9,372 bases of DNA from Candidatus Dormiibacter sp. (GTDB lineage Bacteria > Chloroflexota > Dormibacteria > UBA8260). This document shows, in pieces, positions 1 to 5,924 of the stretch (the first letter of the stretch is position 1; each line of letters opens with the position of its first letter). The position numbers and the translations under genes are program-made. Under the pieces are notes generated by a model, which saw nothing but the letters and a program-made list of their open reading frames with translations, was not told the origin of the DNA and ran no database searches. The stretch spans positions 1 through 9,372 of the forward strand of contig JANWHI010000078.1 in assembly GCA_025450495.1 (NCBI GenBank), written 5' to 3'.

Positions 1-1052
1 ACCGCGATCGCCACCAGCACCGGGCTCAGGACGATGATCAGGAAGAGCGACGCGACGCGATCGAACACGGATTTGACGACTCGAGCCGGTCCGCTCAACT
101 CCGGCTCACAGATCTCCAGCAGTGGGAGGCCGTCGACCGGGTGCATGACGATTCGGGGTCCTGCGATATCAGCAAGATCCGGAACCACCAGCAGTCGGAT
201 GCCCGATCCCTGGAGCGCCCACGACATGCGCCGCAACTCGCCACCGGTCGAATGGGTCGTACCGACAAAGGCGATGGTGTCGGCGTCAAGACGCCTCACC
301 TCATTGACGATCTCGTCGGCATCGATTGGCTCATCTTCGGCAAGTGCATCGGTTGCGACGACGCCCACCACCGAGAAGCCGGTGTGTGTATTTCGATCGA
401 TGTAGGTGCGCAGCTGCTCCGCGCCCTTGCTCGGTCCGACCTCAACGATGCGGTGGATTGCGACACCATCGCCGAATCGACTGCGCAACGCCTTGCGCGC
501 AACCCAGCGTCCGAGCAGCGTCAGCAGCGCGGCCAGCGGGATCGTGATCAGCACCAGGCCACGCGAGAAGTCGGCTCGAAGCACGTAGGACGTAAAGCCG
601 ATGAGCGCGAGGATCCAGATCGACGCGTTGCACACGCGCCGGTATTGCTCGGGCCCGGCAGCCAGGTAGCGACGGGCGTACGAGCCGCTCAGCAGCATGG
701 CCACGACCCAGAGGGCCGGGAAGGTCGCCGCAATCGCGGCGTACGGCAGCCTGTCGTTCAACCGCTCGGGCGAGGCGCCGAAGATGGCGAGCGTTGCGAC
801 CGCCACCGCGAGGGTGGCGATCACCGCATCGAGAACAACCAGGAGCGCGACCCATCGCCGCACCGAAACGCGCTGCGAACGGGATTCGATACGGGGATAG
901 ACGCTCGTCGGCCAGAACGCGGACGGCGTGGGGTCGGGCTGCCCCACCAGCTGAACGTGCTTGGGGCGATCCACCTGGGTCTCCGGCGCCTCGGCAAGCT
1001 CGACCGTGACGCGATGTCCCCGCCCAGTGCCACTCGCTCGCCGGCTTGCCAT
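1..1052 (-). CDS. Polyprenyl-phosphate sugar phosphotransferase (WbaP/PHPT type), N-terminal part, cut by window edge
   Basis: Reading the minus strand from the ATG at 1052-1050 gives 350 residues without a stop up to the left edge, so the C-terminus is missing. After a hydrophilic head of about 65 residues come four hydrophobic segments at about 68-92, 103-124, 146-165 and 170-188. A soluble Rossmann-like region follows (about 196-320, containing RIVEVGPSKGAEQL), typical of the nucleotide-binding-like domain of this family. The last visible stretch, FDRVASLFLIIVLSPVLVAI, matches the start of the bacterial sugar-transferase domain, including the Ser-Pro that breaks the re-entrant membrane helix in PglC/WbaP-type enzymes. 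Known members transfer a sugar-1-phosphate from a nucleotide sugar to undecaprenyl phosphate at the inner membrane, the first step of exopolysaccharide or O-antigen synthesis. The catalytic domain lies beyond the window, so the donor sugar and the integrity of the gene cannot be judged. A ribosome site GGAGGG lies 4 nt before the ATG and supports this start. Confidence 0.85.
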   Translation of the reverse strand, partial: MASRRASGTGRGHRVTVELAEAPETQVDRPKHVQLVGQPDPTPSAFWPTSVYPRIESRSQRVSVRRWVALLVVLDAVIATLAVAVATLAIFGASPERLNDRLPYAAIAATFPALWVVAMLLSGSYARRYLAAGPEQYRRVCNASIWILALIGFTSYVLRADFSRGLVLITIPLAALLTLLGRWVARKALRSRFGDGVAIHRIVEVGPSKGAEQLRTYIDRNTHTGFSVVGVVATDALAEDEPIDADEIVNEVRRLDADTIAFVGTTHSTGGELRRMSWALQGSGIRLLVVPDLADIAGPRIVMHPVDGLPLLEICEPELSGPARVVKSVFDRVASLFLIIVLSPVLVAIA

Positions 1053-1298
1053 GGAACCCTCCGGGGACGCTTCAAGATCTCTGGAACGGGAGCCCAATCG
1101 ATCTGATTATGAGGGCTCTGGCCAATCGCCCCCAGGCTTGGAGCCTCCCCAGTGGCTCCTCGCAGCCGAGGACGGTGGCGCGCGCAGGGCGCGCAACGTC
1201 AACGATCTAGCAATCGAACTCAGGATACCACGCGCTTCCGTGCGGCACTGCCGGCAGTTGAGCGCGTCTCGCCTGACTGGCCGCTAAGCTCCATCCGG
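1053..1298. other. Divergent intergenic spacer with weak promoter candidates and small hairpins
   Basis: This 246-bp spacer should hold promoters for the minus-strand sugar phosphotransferase and the plus-strand membrane protein. On the minus strand CATAAT (1111 down to 1106) resembles a -10 box about 54 nt before the ATG, but no good -35 lies 17 bp upstream of it. Two small dyads are visible: AGGCT-TGG-AGCCT (1134-1146) and a GCGCGC/GCGCGC pair (1178-1194). I see no clear promoter for the plus-strand gene. A plus-strand open frame runs back to an ATG at 1152, but its extra 49 residues are Arg/Gln-rich, unlike a membrane protein N-terminus, so I treat that stretch as non-coding. Confidence 0.35.
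1057..1062 (-). promoter_or_regulatory. Ribosome binding site of the sugar phosphotransferase
   Basis: On the minus strand GGAGGG is followed by TTCC and the ATG at 1052. This is a near-perfect Shine-Dalgarno match at slightly short spacing, and it decides the start of a gene whose other end is outside the window. Confidence 0.65.
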
Positions 1299-3455
1299 GT
1301 GTCACTCCAAGACTTCGCGCAATCCCTCCCTGGGGTGGTGATTGCAGCCCTGCTTCCTGGCTTTGCCCTTGCGACCCTGCTCGCTCCTCAGTGGCGATGG
1401 TGGACGAGACTTGCGATGTCCCCCGGGATGTCCGCAGGGTTCATCGGCGTGGCGGGGATGGCAATGCACGACGCGCACATCCCCTTCGAGCCGGTGACCG
1501 TGCTGCCGCTGCTCGTGGTGCTCGGGGCTGCCGCGGTGCTCCGATGGCGCCGCGCCTCCCCCACCGCCGGCGTCGCCTCCCCGTGGTGGGTGCCGATTCC
1601 AGCACTTATCGGAGGTCTGATCGGGGCGTCGGTGTTCTTCTGGGCCCTCCACGGCCAGGTGCTCCCTCCCGATTGGGACACCGCGACGCACGGTGGGCTC
1701 GCCAACACGATTGCGCGAACGCACGATGTCCTGCCGCTGATTCGGATCCCGATCGAAGGGACGGAATTCGTGCGCGTGCGCCCTGGGTTCGAGGCGACAG
1801 CCGCGATGGTGTCGTGGCTCGGCGCACCGTCGCCCGCGATGGCGATGGGGCCGGTGATCACGGTCACCCTGCTGCTGATCCCCCTGTCACTCAGCCTGCT
1901 TGCGCTCGAGGCGACGGGATCGGTGGCACTCGCAGCGGTGGTTCCGTTCTTCGCGCTCGGGCTTGCCTTTCCGTCGTTTCAGGCCATCGTCGGCCGCTTC
2001 CCCGAGATCGTCGACTCGACGCTCATCGTCCCCTTCATCGTTGCCGCGCTTCGTGTCTTTCGAGGTGTCTTCACGCGTGACACCGCACTGCTCCTGTTTG
2101 CGATCACGGCATCCATCTGGGTGATCCACGGCCTCGAGGTGTTCACCGGCGCGGTGGTCGCATGCGGCCTGCTCACGATCACGGTGGTGCAGGTAGTGCG
2201 GGCCAACCCGCGAGTCGCGCTCATTCGGATGGGCATCGCGGCAGGAGCGGTGCTGGCCGGAGCGGTCATCGTGACTCTGCTGACGCGAACACCCCACGTC
2301 CCCCCACCCACGGCCACCCAGCCGTCGTCGGCCATCATCTCAGGCACGAGCGAACCGATACACGTCCATGTGATCCTCGCCTCGATTGCGCAGACCGATC
2401 TGATCAGTCCGATCGTTTTCGCGCTCTACTTCATCGGCGTGATGGCGCTGATCGTCCAGCGCCGCATGCTCTGGGTGCTCGTCGCCCAGGTGCTGCTGGT
2501 CGCGTTCATGGTGGACGACTTCTACTGGCACAAGCTTGCGAAACTCTGGCGACTCATCTTTCCGTGGGCTGAGCAGGATCGCATCCTCGGCTATCAATAC
2601 TGGTTGATTCCGCTGGTGCTCGGCGCCGGGTTCCTCGCGATCATCAGCGTGATGCGCTCGCTGTCGCAGACACGGCCGTTGCAGATCGGTGCGACCGTGG
2701 CCGGCGTTCTCGCCGCCAGCATTGCGTTGATTGCGCACCATTCGCTCGGCCGTTTATGGACCTATCTCATCGGCCAGTACGCGGTCTACACCTTCCCGCT
2801 CGGCCTCTACGATCCATTGACGGCATTGCGGCCGTGGATCCCGGCGATGGCGATCACCGCGGCGGCGGTGCTCGTCGCCTGGGTGCTGTTCGCGGTCCGC
2901 GCTGAGATTCCCGCGCGTCTCGCCGCTCGATTTCGCGTGGGCCCGCATCGGGTCGAGGCGGGTGTGCTTGCCCTGGGGGTTATCGCCGTCGTCTGTGTGG
3001 TGGTCGGCGCGTCATATGAGCTCGGCGTATACCGGCACGCGGTGGCCACACGCTCGCTGGTCACTCCGGCCGATCTCACGGTGTTGCGGACACTGACGGA
3101 CATATACCCGAGCACGACGGTGGTCATGACCAACAGCGGCAACGATGCGGGGATGTGGATGGCGGGGCTCACGGATCTGACACCGATGGTGCCCAACGGC
3201 TTCGAGTCCGGAGCGCTGACATTGCCGCTGGACATCACGGTCAGCAAGGCGTGCACCGACCCGGCCGCGGCCGCGGCCGCGATTCAACGCGAGGCCGGGC
3301 TGACAGGGGCCAGCATCCTCTTCATGGGCGCGCAGACCATCCCGTCGCCGATGTACCCGTGGAGCGTCAGCTGCATCGCCAAGCTCCCGAATCTGCGGTT
3401 GATCACCTCAGCCCCATGGCAGGGGTCGATGGCGGCGGCGTTCGCGATCACGTAG
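1299..3455 (+). CDS. Large polytopic membrane protein, GT-C/DUF6541-like
   Basis: The protein has 718 residues from the GTG at 1299. I chose this start because the first membrane helix (PGVVIAALLPGFALATLL) begins about 10 residues later; an in-frame ATG at 1152 would add a charged, low-quality extension. No clear ribosome site precedes the GTG. The chain has a dozen or more hydrophobic helices. An extracytoplasmic loop carries WDTATHGG (W126, D127, H131) and further on RVRPGFEATAA, which recall the WD...H and PG(F/W) patterns in actinobacterial DUF6541 proteins and the acidic first loop of GT-C glycosyltransferases. The last 130 or so residues after the final helix look soluble and exported (LTDIYPSTTVVMTNSGNDAG and onward). 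The likely role is transfer or handling of lipid-linked sugars during envelope polysaccharide assembly, which fits its neighbour, the sugar phosphotransferase. That role is inferred from topology and context; no catalytic residue is proven. An Ala run (about DPAAAAAAIQ) is coded by tandem GCGGCC units near 3265-3280. Confidence 0.6.
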   Translation: MSLQDFAQSLPGVVIAALLPGFALATLLAPQWRWWTRLAMSPGMSAGFIGVAGMAMHDAHIPFEPVTVLPLLVVLGAAAVLRWRRASPTAGVASPWWVPIPALIGGLIGASVFFWALHGQVLPPDWDTATHGGLANTIARTHDVLPLIRIPIEGTEFVRVRPGFEATAAMVSWLGAPSPAMAMGPVITVTLLLIPLSLSLLALEATGSVALAAVVPFFALGLAFPSFQAIVGRFPEIVDSTLIVPFIVAALRVFRGVFTRDTALLLFAITASIWVIHGLEVFTGAVVACGLLTITVVQVVRANPRVALIRMGIAAGAVLAGAVIVTLLTRTPHVPPPTATQPSSAIISGTSEPIHVHVILASIAQTDLISPIVFALYFIGVMALIVQRRMLWVLVAQVLLVAFMVDDFYWHKLAKLWRLIFPWAEQDRILGYQYWLIPLVLGAGFLAIISVMRSLSQTRPLQIGATVAGVLAASIALIAHHSLGRLWTYLIGQYAVYTFPLGLYDPLTALRPWIPAMAITAAAVLVAWVLFAVRAEIPARLAARFRVGPHRVEAGVLALGVIAVVCVVVGASYELGVYRHAVATRSLVTPADLTVLRTLTDIYPSTTVVMTNSGNDAGMWMAGLTDLTPMVPNGFESGALTLPLDITVSKACTDPAAAAAAIQREAGLTGASILFMGAQTIPSPMYPWSVSCIAKLPNLRLITSAPWQGSMAAAFAIT

Positions 3456-3645
3456 CCGCTCCAGGTGCAAGCCGTTCTGCTCAGCGCCCTCTCAGCACAT
3501 CCTCAGGTAGGTGCACCGCCGTCTGGCTATCGTCGGGCCCACGTCCCTTCAGGAGAGGGAATGAAAGCGCCATGTGCTGGGGCCGGTCGCAGCCGGGCTG
3601 TCCGGCCTCACACTCGCATTCACGCCGGAACCTGGTGGGGGCGCC
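3456..3645. other. Convergent intergenic spacer
   Basis: This 190-bp gap separates two genes that point at each other. It contains the hairpin listed at 3581-3606 and a weaker dyad TCCCT/AGGGA at about 3544-3560. The ATG at 3561 has a purine-rich GGAGAGGGA just before it, but the encoded frame is Arg/Ala/Gly shadow-like sequence that runs into the opposite-strand carboxypeptidase, so I do not call a gene there. Confidence 0.5.
3581..3606. terminator. Possible bidirectional hairpin terminator without U-tract
   Basis: GGCCGG (3581-3586) pairs with CCGGCC (3601-3606), and inside the loop AGCC pairs with GGCT around a single G. This makes a nested, very GC-rich stem between two convergent genes, where a shared terminator would be expected. 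No T-run follows on either strand, so it is not a classic intrinsic terminator; in high-GC bacteria hairpins without T-tracts are often proposed as terminators but are poorly predictive. Confidence 0.3.
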
Positions 3646-4659
3646 TCAGTGGTGCGCTGGTGAGGACGACGGCCCAGGCGGCAGCAGCGGCGGCAGCGGC
3701 GGCAGCCCATCAAGCTGGAAGCCCCAGTCGAACAGCCGGCTCTCCAGACGCGCCGGGTAGTTCGCGCTCAGCAGCACCGCGAGCAGGCGATGCCCGCCGC
3801 GGACCGCCATCCCGATGAGGCAGGCGCCGGCGTTGCCGGTCCATCCCGGTTTGATGCCCACCGCGGACGGATATTCCTGCAGCAGGGCATCGAGGTTGTG
3901 AAGGTGAAACGCCGGGTGCTCAGCACTGGCCGGCAGGTTGACGGCCCGGCTCCCGACGATCTGGTCGAACAGCGGGAAATGTTCGTAGGTATATGCGGCG
4001 ATGACCGCAAGGTCGTAGGCGGACGAGTACAGATGCGGGTCGTCGAGGCCAGCGGTCGCCGAGAAGTGCGAGGCATGAAGACCAAGAGCGGCGACCTGCG
4101 CGTTCATCGCCGCAACGAAAGAGGCCTCGCCAACCGTGTCCACCGAGATCGCGCTGGCGGCGTCGTCGCCGCTCTGCAGCAGCATGCCCTCGAGCAGCTC
4201 GGTGACGGTGAGCGTCTGGCCTGCCTTCAAATGCATGAGCGTGTCGGCGCTCGACTGGCCGAGGGCGTCTGGCGTGACCGTCACCGCCTGGTCAGGGCTG
4301 AAGTTCTCGAGCGCCACCAGGGCCGTGAGCACCTTGGTGAGGCTGGCGGGGGCGAGCTCGATGTCGGGTTCCTTCGCCCAGAGAATCGTGCCGGTGTCCA
4401 GATCGACGAGGATTCCGGCGCGGGCACGTATCGGCGGAGCCCCGGCCGGCATCGTCTCCGGCATCGTGAAGCTGGGATTGGCGCTTGCCAGCTGCATGCC
4501 GAGCGTCGGGCCGGCCGTCGGGGTCGTTCTCGCCTGAGCCGCTGCCGAGACGCCGGCGGGAGCCACCGGAAGGCGCTGCGTCGTTGCCAGCGTTCCAACC
4601 GCGACACCGGCGACCAGTGCGACCAGAACGAAGCGGGCGGAGCGGGGCAGTTTGAACAT
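3646..4659 (-). CDS. D-alanyl-D-alanine carboxypeptidase-like protein (PBP5/DacA family, peptidase S11)
   Basis: The protein has 337 residues. The ATG at 4659 is chosen because it opens a signal peptide or anchor (MFKLPRSAR then VLVALVAGVAVGTLA, residues 11-25); the frame continues upstream but with Arg/Gly-rich, non-exported sequence. A Pro/Ala/Thr linker (about 31-76) leads to the penicillin-binding fold. The nucleophile motif SLTK is at S106-K109, in the usual PASLTKVLTAL context. The second motif reads SGD (163-165) instead of the usual SGN, and the third reads KPG (270-272) instead of KTG, though both contexts (LLQSGDDAA, GIKPGWTGNAG) align well. The typical segment HFSATAGLDDPHLYSSAYDLA is present in pieces around 198-217. 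Family members trim the terminal D-Ala from peptidoglycan pentapeptides outside the membrane. Whether the two changed motifs permit this is unknown. There is no C-terminal amphipathic anchor; the chain ends in a Pro/Leu tail. It lies 101 bp downstream of the MOSC gene on the same strand, so co-transcription is possible. Confidence 0.85.
   Translation of the reverse strand: MFKLPRSARFVLVALVAGVAVGTLATTQRLPVAPAGVSAAAQARTTPTAGPTLGMQLASANPSFTMPETMPAGAPPIRARAGILVDLDTGTILWAKEPDIELAPASLTKVLTALVALENFSPDQAVTVTPDALGQSSADTLMHLKAGQTLTVTELLEGMLLQSGDDAASAISVDTVGEASFVAAMNAQVAALGLHASHFSATAGLDDPHLYSSAYDLAVIAAYTYEHFPLFDQIVGSRAVNLPASAEHPAFHLHNLDALLQEYPSAVGIKPGWTGNAGACLIGMAVRGGHRLLAVLLSANYPARLESRLFDWGFQLDGLPPLPPLLPPGPSSSPAHH
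3677..3706. repeat. GGCGGCAGC short tandem repeat coding a Pro/Leu tail
   Basis: GGCGGCAGC occurs at 3677-3685, 3689-3697 and 3698-3706, with an extra AGC between the first two. On the minus strand it encodes the Leu-Pro-Pro rich tail of the carboxypeptidase (residues about 318-328). Nine-base units keep the frame, so copy number could change without breaking the gene. Confidence 0.7.
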
Positions 4660-4760
4660 AAAGCGCTGCGCCGAATGGTATCCCGAGTTCGGGACAATCT
4701 TTCCGTCTGTTTTGTCACCAACGCCAGCGCCGCCGCAGCGTGCGCCGGAACGGGGCGGAC
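4660..4760. other. Spacer between MOSC gene and carboxypeptidase gene
   Basis: This is a 101-bp same-strand gap. On the minus strand TACCAT about 18 nt before the carboxypeptidase ATG weakly resembles a -10 box, and a short dyad CCCGA/TCGGG (4682-4693) sits upstream of it. No Shine-Dalgarno is visible before the ATG. The evidence is too weak to decide between an own promoter and read-through from the MOSC gene. Confidence 0.25.
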
Positions 4761-5402
4761 TCAGGCGAGCGTGCGCTTCCTCAGGTGCCGCGGGAGAGCG
4801 TCTCCCGCCGCCGCCAGCTGAGGCTGCAGCACCTTCTCCTTGGTGAGCGCTCGGAACATCATCGCGATTGTCACCTCGTGGTCGGGGCGATGGATGACGC
4901 TGATCGGATCCCCGCCGGCGACACGACCGGGCACGATCACCCGCAGGTAGGCTCCGGGCGTACCGCGATCCGTGAAGCGCTTGACCCACAACTGCTCCTC
5001 GAGCCAGCCGGCAAAGGTCCGGCACGGGATGCGCGGGGAGGTCACCTCGAGGACGCAGTCGTCCCCGACCTGCCAGCGCTCGCCGACGAGCGCCCCGTTG
5101 ATGTCGAGGCCGACGGTGGTCAGGTTCTCGCCGAAGACGCCGTTGCCGAGCCGACGGCCGAGCTCCGCCTGCCAGTGGTCCAGCTCCTCTCGCGCAAAGG
5201 CGTACACCGCCTGGTCGGTACCGCCGTGCGAGCTCGCGTCGCAGATGGCGTCACCTTTGACGCCACTGAAGCCGAGCTGAGGACCCGGATCCCGAAGTTC
5301 CACCGGGTCGCTCGAGGGGCATTTGTCGATCCCGGTGACGCCGGCGTCCGCGTGCCGAGTCGCCTTCGCGGTGCCGAGGTTCACGGACAGGAGGGTGGCC
5401 AT
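4761..5402 (-). CDS. MOSC-domain protein, YiiM-like
   Basis: The protein has 213 residues from the ATG at 5402. It shows the hallmarks of the YiiM-type MOSC family: HGGTDQAVYAFAREELDHW (H59-G60-G61), FGENLTTVGLD (FGEN at 90-93), a beta-rich core, and the conserved cysteine in TSPRIPC (C127), the residue thought to bind molybdenum-cofactor sulfur or a similar ligand in MOSC proteins. The C-terminal 35 or so residues (ALTKEKVLQPQLAAAG and onward) fit the small helical 3-alpha domain that follows MOSC in YiiM proteins. Some YiiM proteins reduce N-hydroxylated compounds with molybdenum cofactor; this substrate range is family knowledge, not visible here. The protein is soluble and cytosolic. It has no Shine-Dalgarno, but a TATTCT box stands 11 nt before the ATG, implying an almost leaderless mRNA. 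It is divergent from the clgR-like gene across 84 bp, and no cofactor-biosynthesis gene is nearby. Confidence 0.85.
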   Translation of the reverse strand: MATLLSVNLGTAKATRHADAGVTGIDKCPSSDPVELRDPGPQLGFSGVKGDAICDASSHGGTDQAVYAFAREELDHWQAELGRRLGNGVFGENLTTVGLDINGALVGERWQVGDDCVLEVTSPRIPCRTFAGWLEEQLWVKRFTDRGTPGAYLRVIVPGRVAGGDPISVIHRPDHEVTIAMMFRALTKEKVLQPQLAAAGDALPRHLRKRTLA

Positions 5403-5413
5403 CGGTGACCCAA

Positions 5414-5419
5414 AGAATA
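5414..5419 (-). promoter_or_regulatory. Candidate -10 box of the MOSC gene, near-leaderless start
   Basis: On the minus strand TATTCT (5419 down to 5414) matches the TATAAT consensus at four of six bases and ends 11 nt before the ATG at 5402. Transcription would then begin about 3-6 nt before the start codon. No convincing -35 is seen 17 bp upstream. The lack of a ribosome site agrees with a leaderless mode. Confidence 0.4.
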
Positions 5420-5468
5420 CCCGCGACCCCGCCGACCGACGTGACCGTGCGCCTGCGCCCCCCGCCGG

Positions 5469-5477
5469 TGATATGCT
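5469..5477 (+). promoter_or_regulatory. Extended -10 promoter of the clgR-like/clpP operon
   Basis: TG-A-TATGCT is an extended -10 element (TGn before a hexamer with four of six consensus matches). It ends 9 nt before the GTG start at 5487, so the predicted transcript starts at or within 1-3 nt of the start codon. No Shine-Dalgarno precedes the GTG, which agrees with leaderless translation. The -35 region is poor, which suggests an activated promoter or one reliant on the extended -10. The first operator-like repeat overlaps this box. Confidence 0.5.
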
Positions 5478-5506
5478 CTGAGCGTTGTGCATTCTGCTCT
5501 GAGCGT
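5474..5506 (+). repeat. Paired 12-bp direct repeat, putative operator of the clgR-like/clpP operon
   Basis: TGCTCTGAGCGT occurs perfectly at 5474-5485 and 5495-5506, start to start 21 bp. Each copy contains the dyad GCTC-T-GAGC, so each could bind a dimer, and the two would lie on the same face of the helix. Copy one overlaps the -10 box and the predicted transcription start; copy two lies within codons 3-7 of the regulator gene. This placement suits autoregulation by the XRE protein encoded right there. The binding role is inferred from position and symmetry. Confidence 0.55.
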
Positions 5507-5924
5507 AACCGCTGATGAGATCCGGTGCGAGCTGGGTGCCATCCTTCGCGGACACCGTGAGGGCCAGGGACGGCGGCTTGGCGAGATCGCCGGCGAGGCC
5601 GGATGCTCGCCGGCCTACCTGTCCGAGGTCGAGCGGGGACTCAAGGACGTCTCCGCGGACCTGCTGATCGCGATCACGTACGCGCTCGCGGTTCCCATCG
5701 GCGCTGTGTACGCCGACCTCGGCCGCCGGCTCAGTGCGTCGCCGCAGGAGGAGCCCATGTGGCCGTCCGACCCACGGCGCCAGCTCCGCGCGGTGACCTC
5801 GGGGCTCGACGACGCGTCGCTGCGGACCGTCGCCCAATTCGGCGCCTTCATTGCCATGAACCAGGCGGAGCCGACCCGCCGCCGCATCGGCTTCGCTCCA
5901 CCAACAGCGGAGGGCTCGCGATGA
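5487..5924 (+). CDS. clgR: XRE-family transcriptional regulator, ClgR-like
   Basis: The protein has 145 residues from a GTG; no later in-frame start keeps the helix-turn-helix whole. The N-terminal half is a clear XRE/Cro-type domain (about residues 11-78): [20 protein letters not shown] then [16 protein letters not shown], very close in pattern to actinobacterial ClgR (GxxLRExxxxAxVSxGYLSEIERGxKExSSELLxAIxxAL). ClgR in mycobacteria, corynebacteria and streptomycetes activates clp protease genes and other stress genes. Here the stop TGA overlaps the ATG of clpP (ATGA at 5921-5924), which supports that role directly. The C-terminal half (about 85-145) is unlike the short tail of ClgR and I do not recognise it; a helical piece ([20 protein letters not shown]) might help dimerisation. 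The protein ends in GSR and lacks the terminal Ala-rich end that makes some ClgR proteins Clp substrates. The tandem 12-bp repeats over its promoter suggest autoregulation. The symbol is by similarity and operon context. Confidence 0.75.
   Translation: MHSALSVTADEIRCELGAILRGHREGQGRRLGEIAGEAGCSPAYLSEVERGLKDVSADLLIAITYALAVPIGAVYADLGRRLSASPQEEPMWPSDPRRQLRAVTSGLDDASLRTVAQFGAFIAMNQAEPTRRRIGFAPPTAEGSR
5909..5914 (+). promoter_or_regulatory. Ribosome binding site of clpP
   Basis: GGAGGG ends 6 nt before the ATG at 5921, close to ideal. It lies within the last codons of the upstream regulator gene. clpP is therefore translated from a strong site of its own as well as being coupled by the ATGA overlap, whereas the first gene of the operon has no such site. 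Confidence 0.75.

Noticed and set aside
442..855. Open minus-strand frame of 137 codons
   Set aside because: It is a different minus-strand frame of the same DNA; the open frame giving four membrane helices and the nucleotide-binding-like domain is the real one.
141..1106. Open plus-strand frame of 321 codons
   Set aside because: It is rich in Arg/Gly/His/Gln without domain pattern and lies antisense to the clear sugar phosphotransferase reading on the minus strand.
1200..1240. tRNA-like stretch (TCGAACTC near a terminal CCA)
   Set aside because: No cloverleaf arms can be drawn around it.
1152..1298. Longer N-terminus for the 718-residue membrane protein from an ATG at 1152
   Set aside because: The extra 49 residues are charged and low-quality, with no ribosome site; the GTG at 1299 sits just before the first membrane helix.
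1391..2080. Open plus-strand frame of 229 codons inside the membrane protein gene
   Set aside because: It is Arg-rich shadow sequence with no recognisable fold, wholly inside a better gene.
3265..3280. GCGGCC tandem units as a possible regulatory or recombination repeat
   Set aside because: They simply code an Ala run in frame within the membrane protein, a common low-complexity feature at this GC content.
3561..3818. ATG with a strong purine-rich ribosome-site-like sequence (GGAGAGGGA) in the convergent spacer
   Set aside because: The encoded peptide is shadow-like and runs antisense into the carboxypeptidase gene, so the purine run is probably coincidental.
3790..4821. Open plus-strand frame of 343 codons
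   Set aside because: It is antisense to the carboxypeptidase with its intact SLTK and family pattern; the plus reading is Arg/Gly/Val rich with no family resemblance.
4660..5025. Upstream extension of the carboxypeptidase frame to 5025
   Set aside because: It overlaps the MOSC gene and would bury the signal peptide more than 100 residues into the chain.
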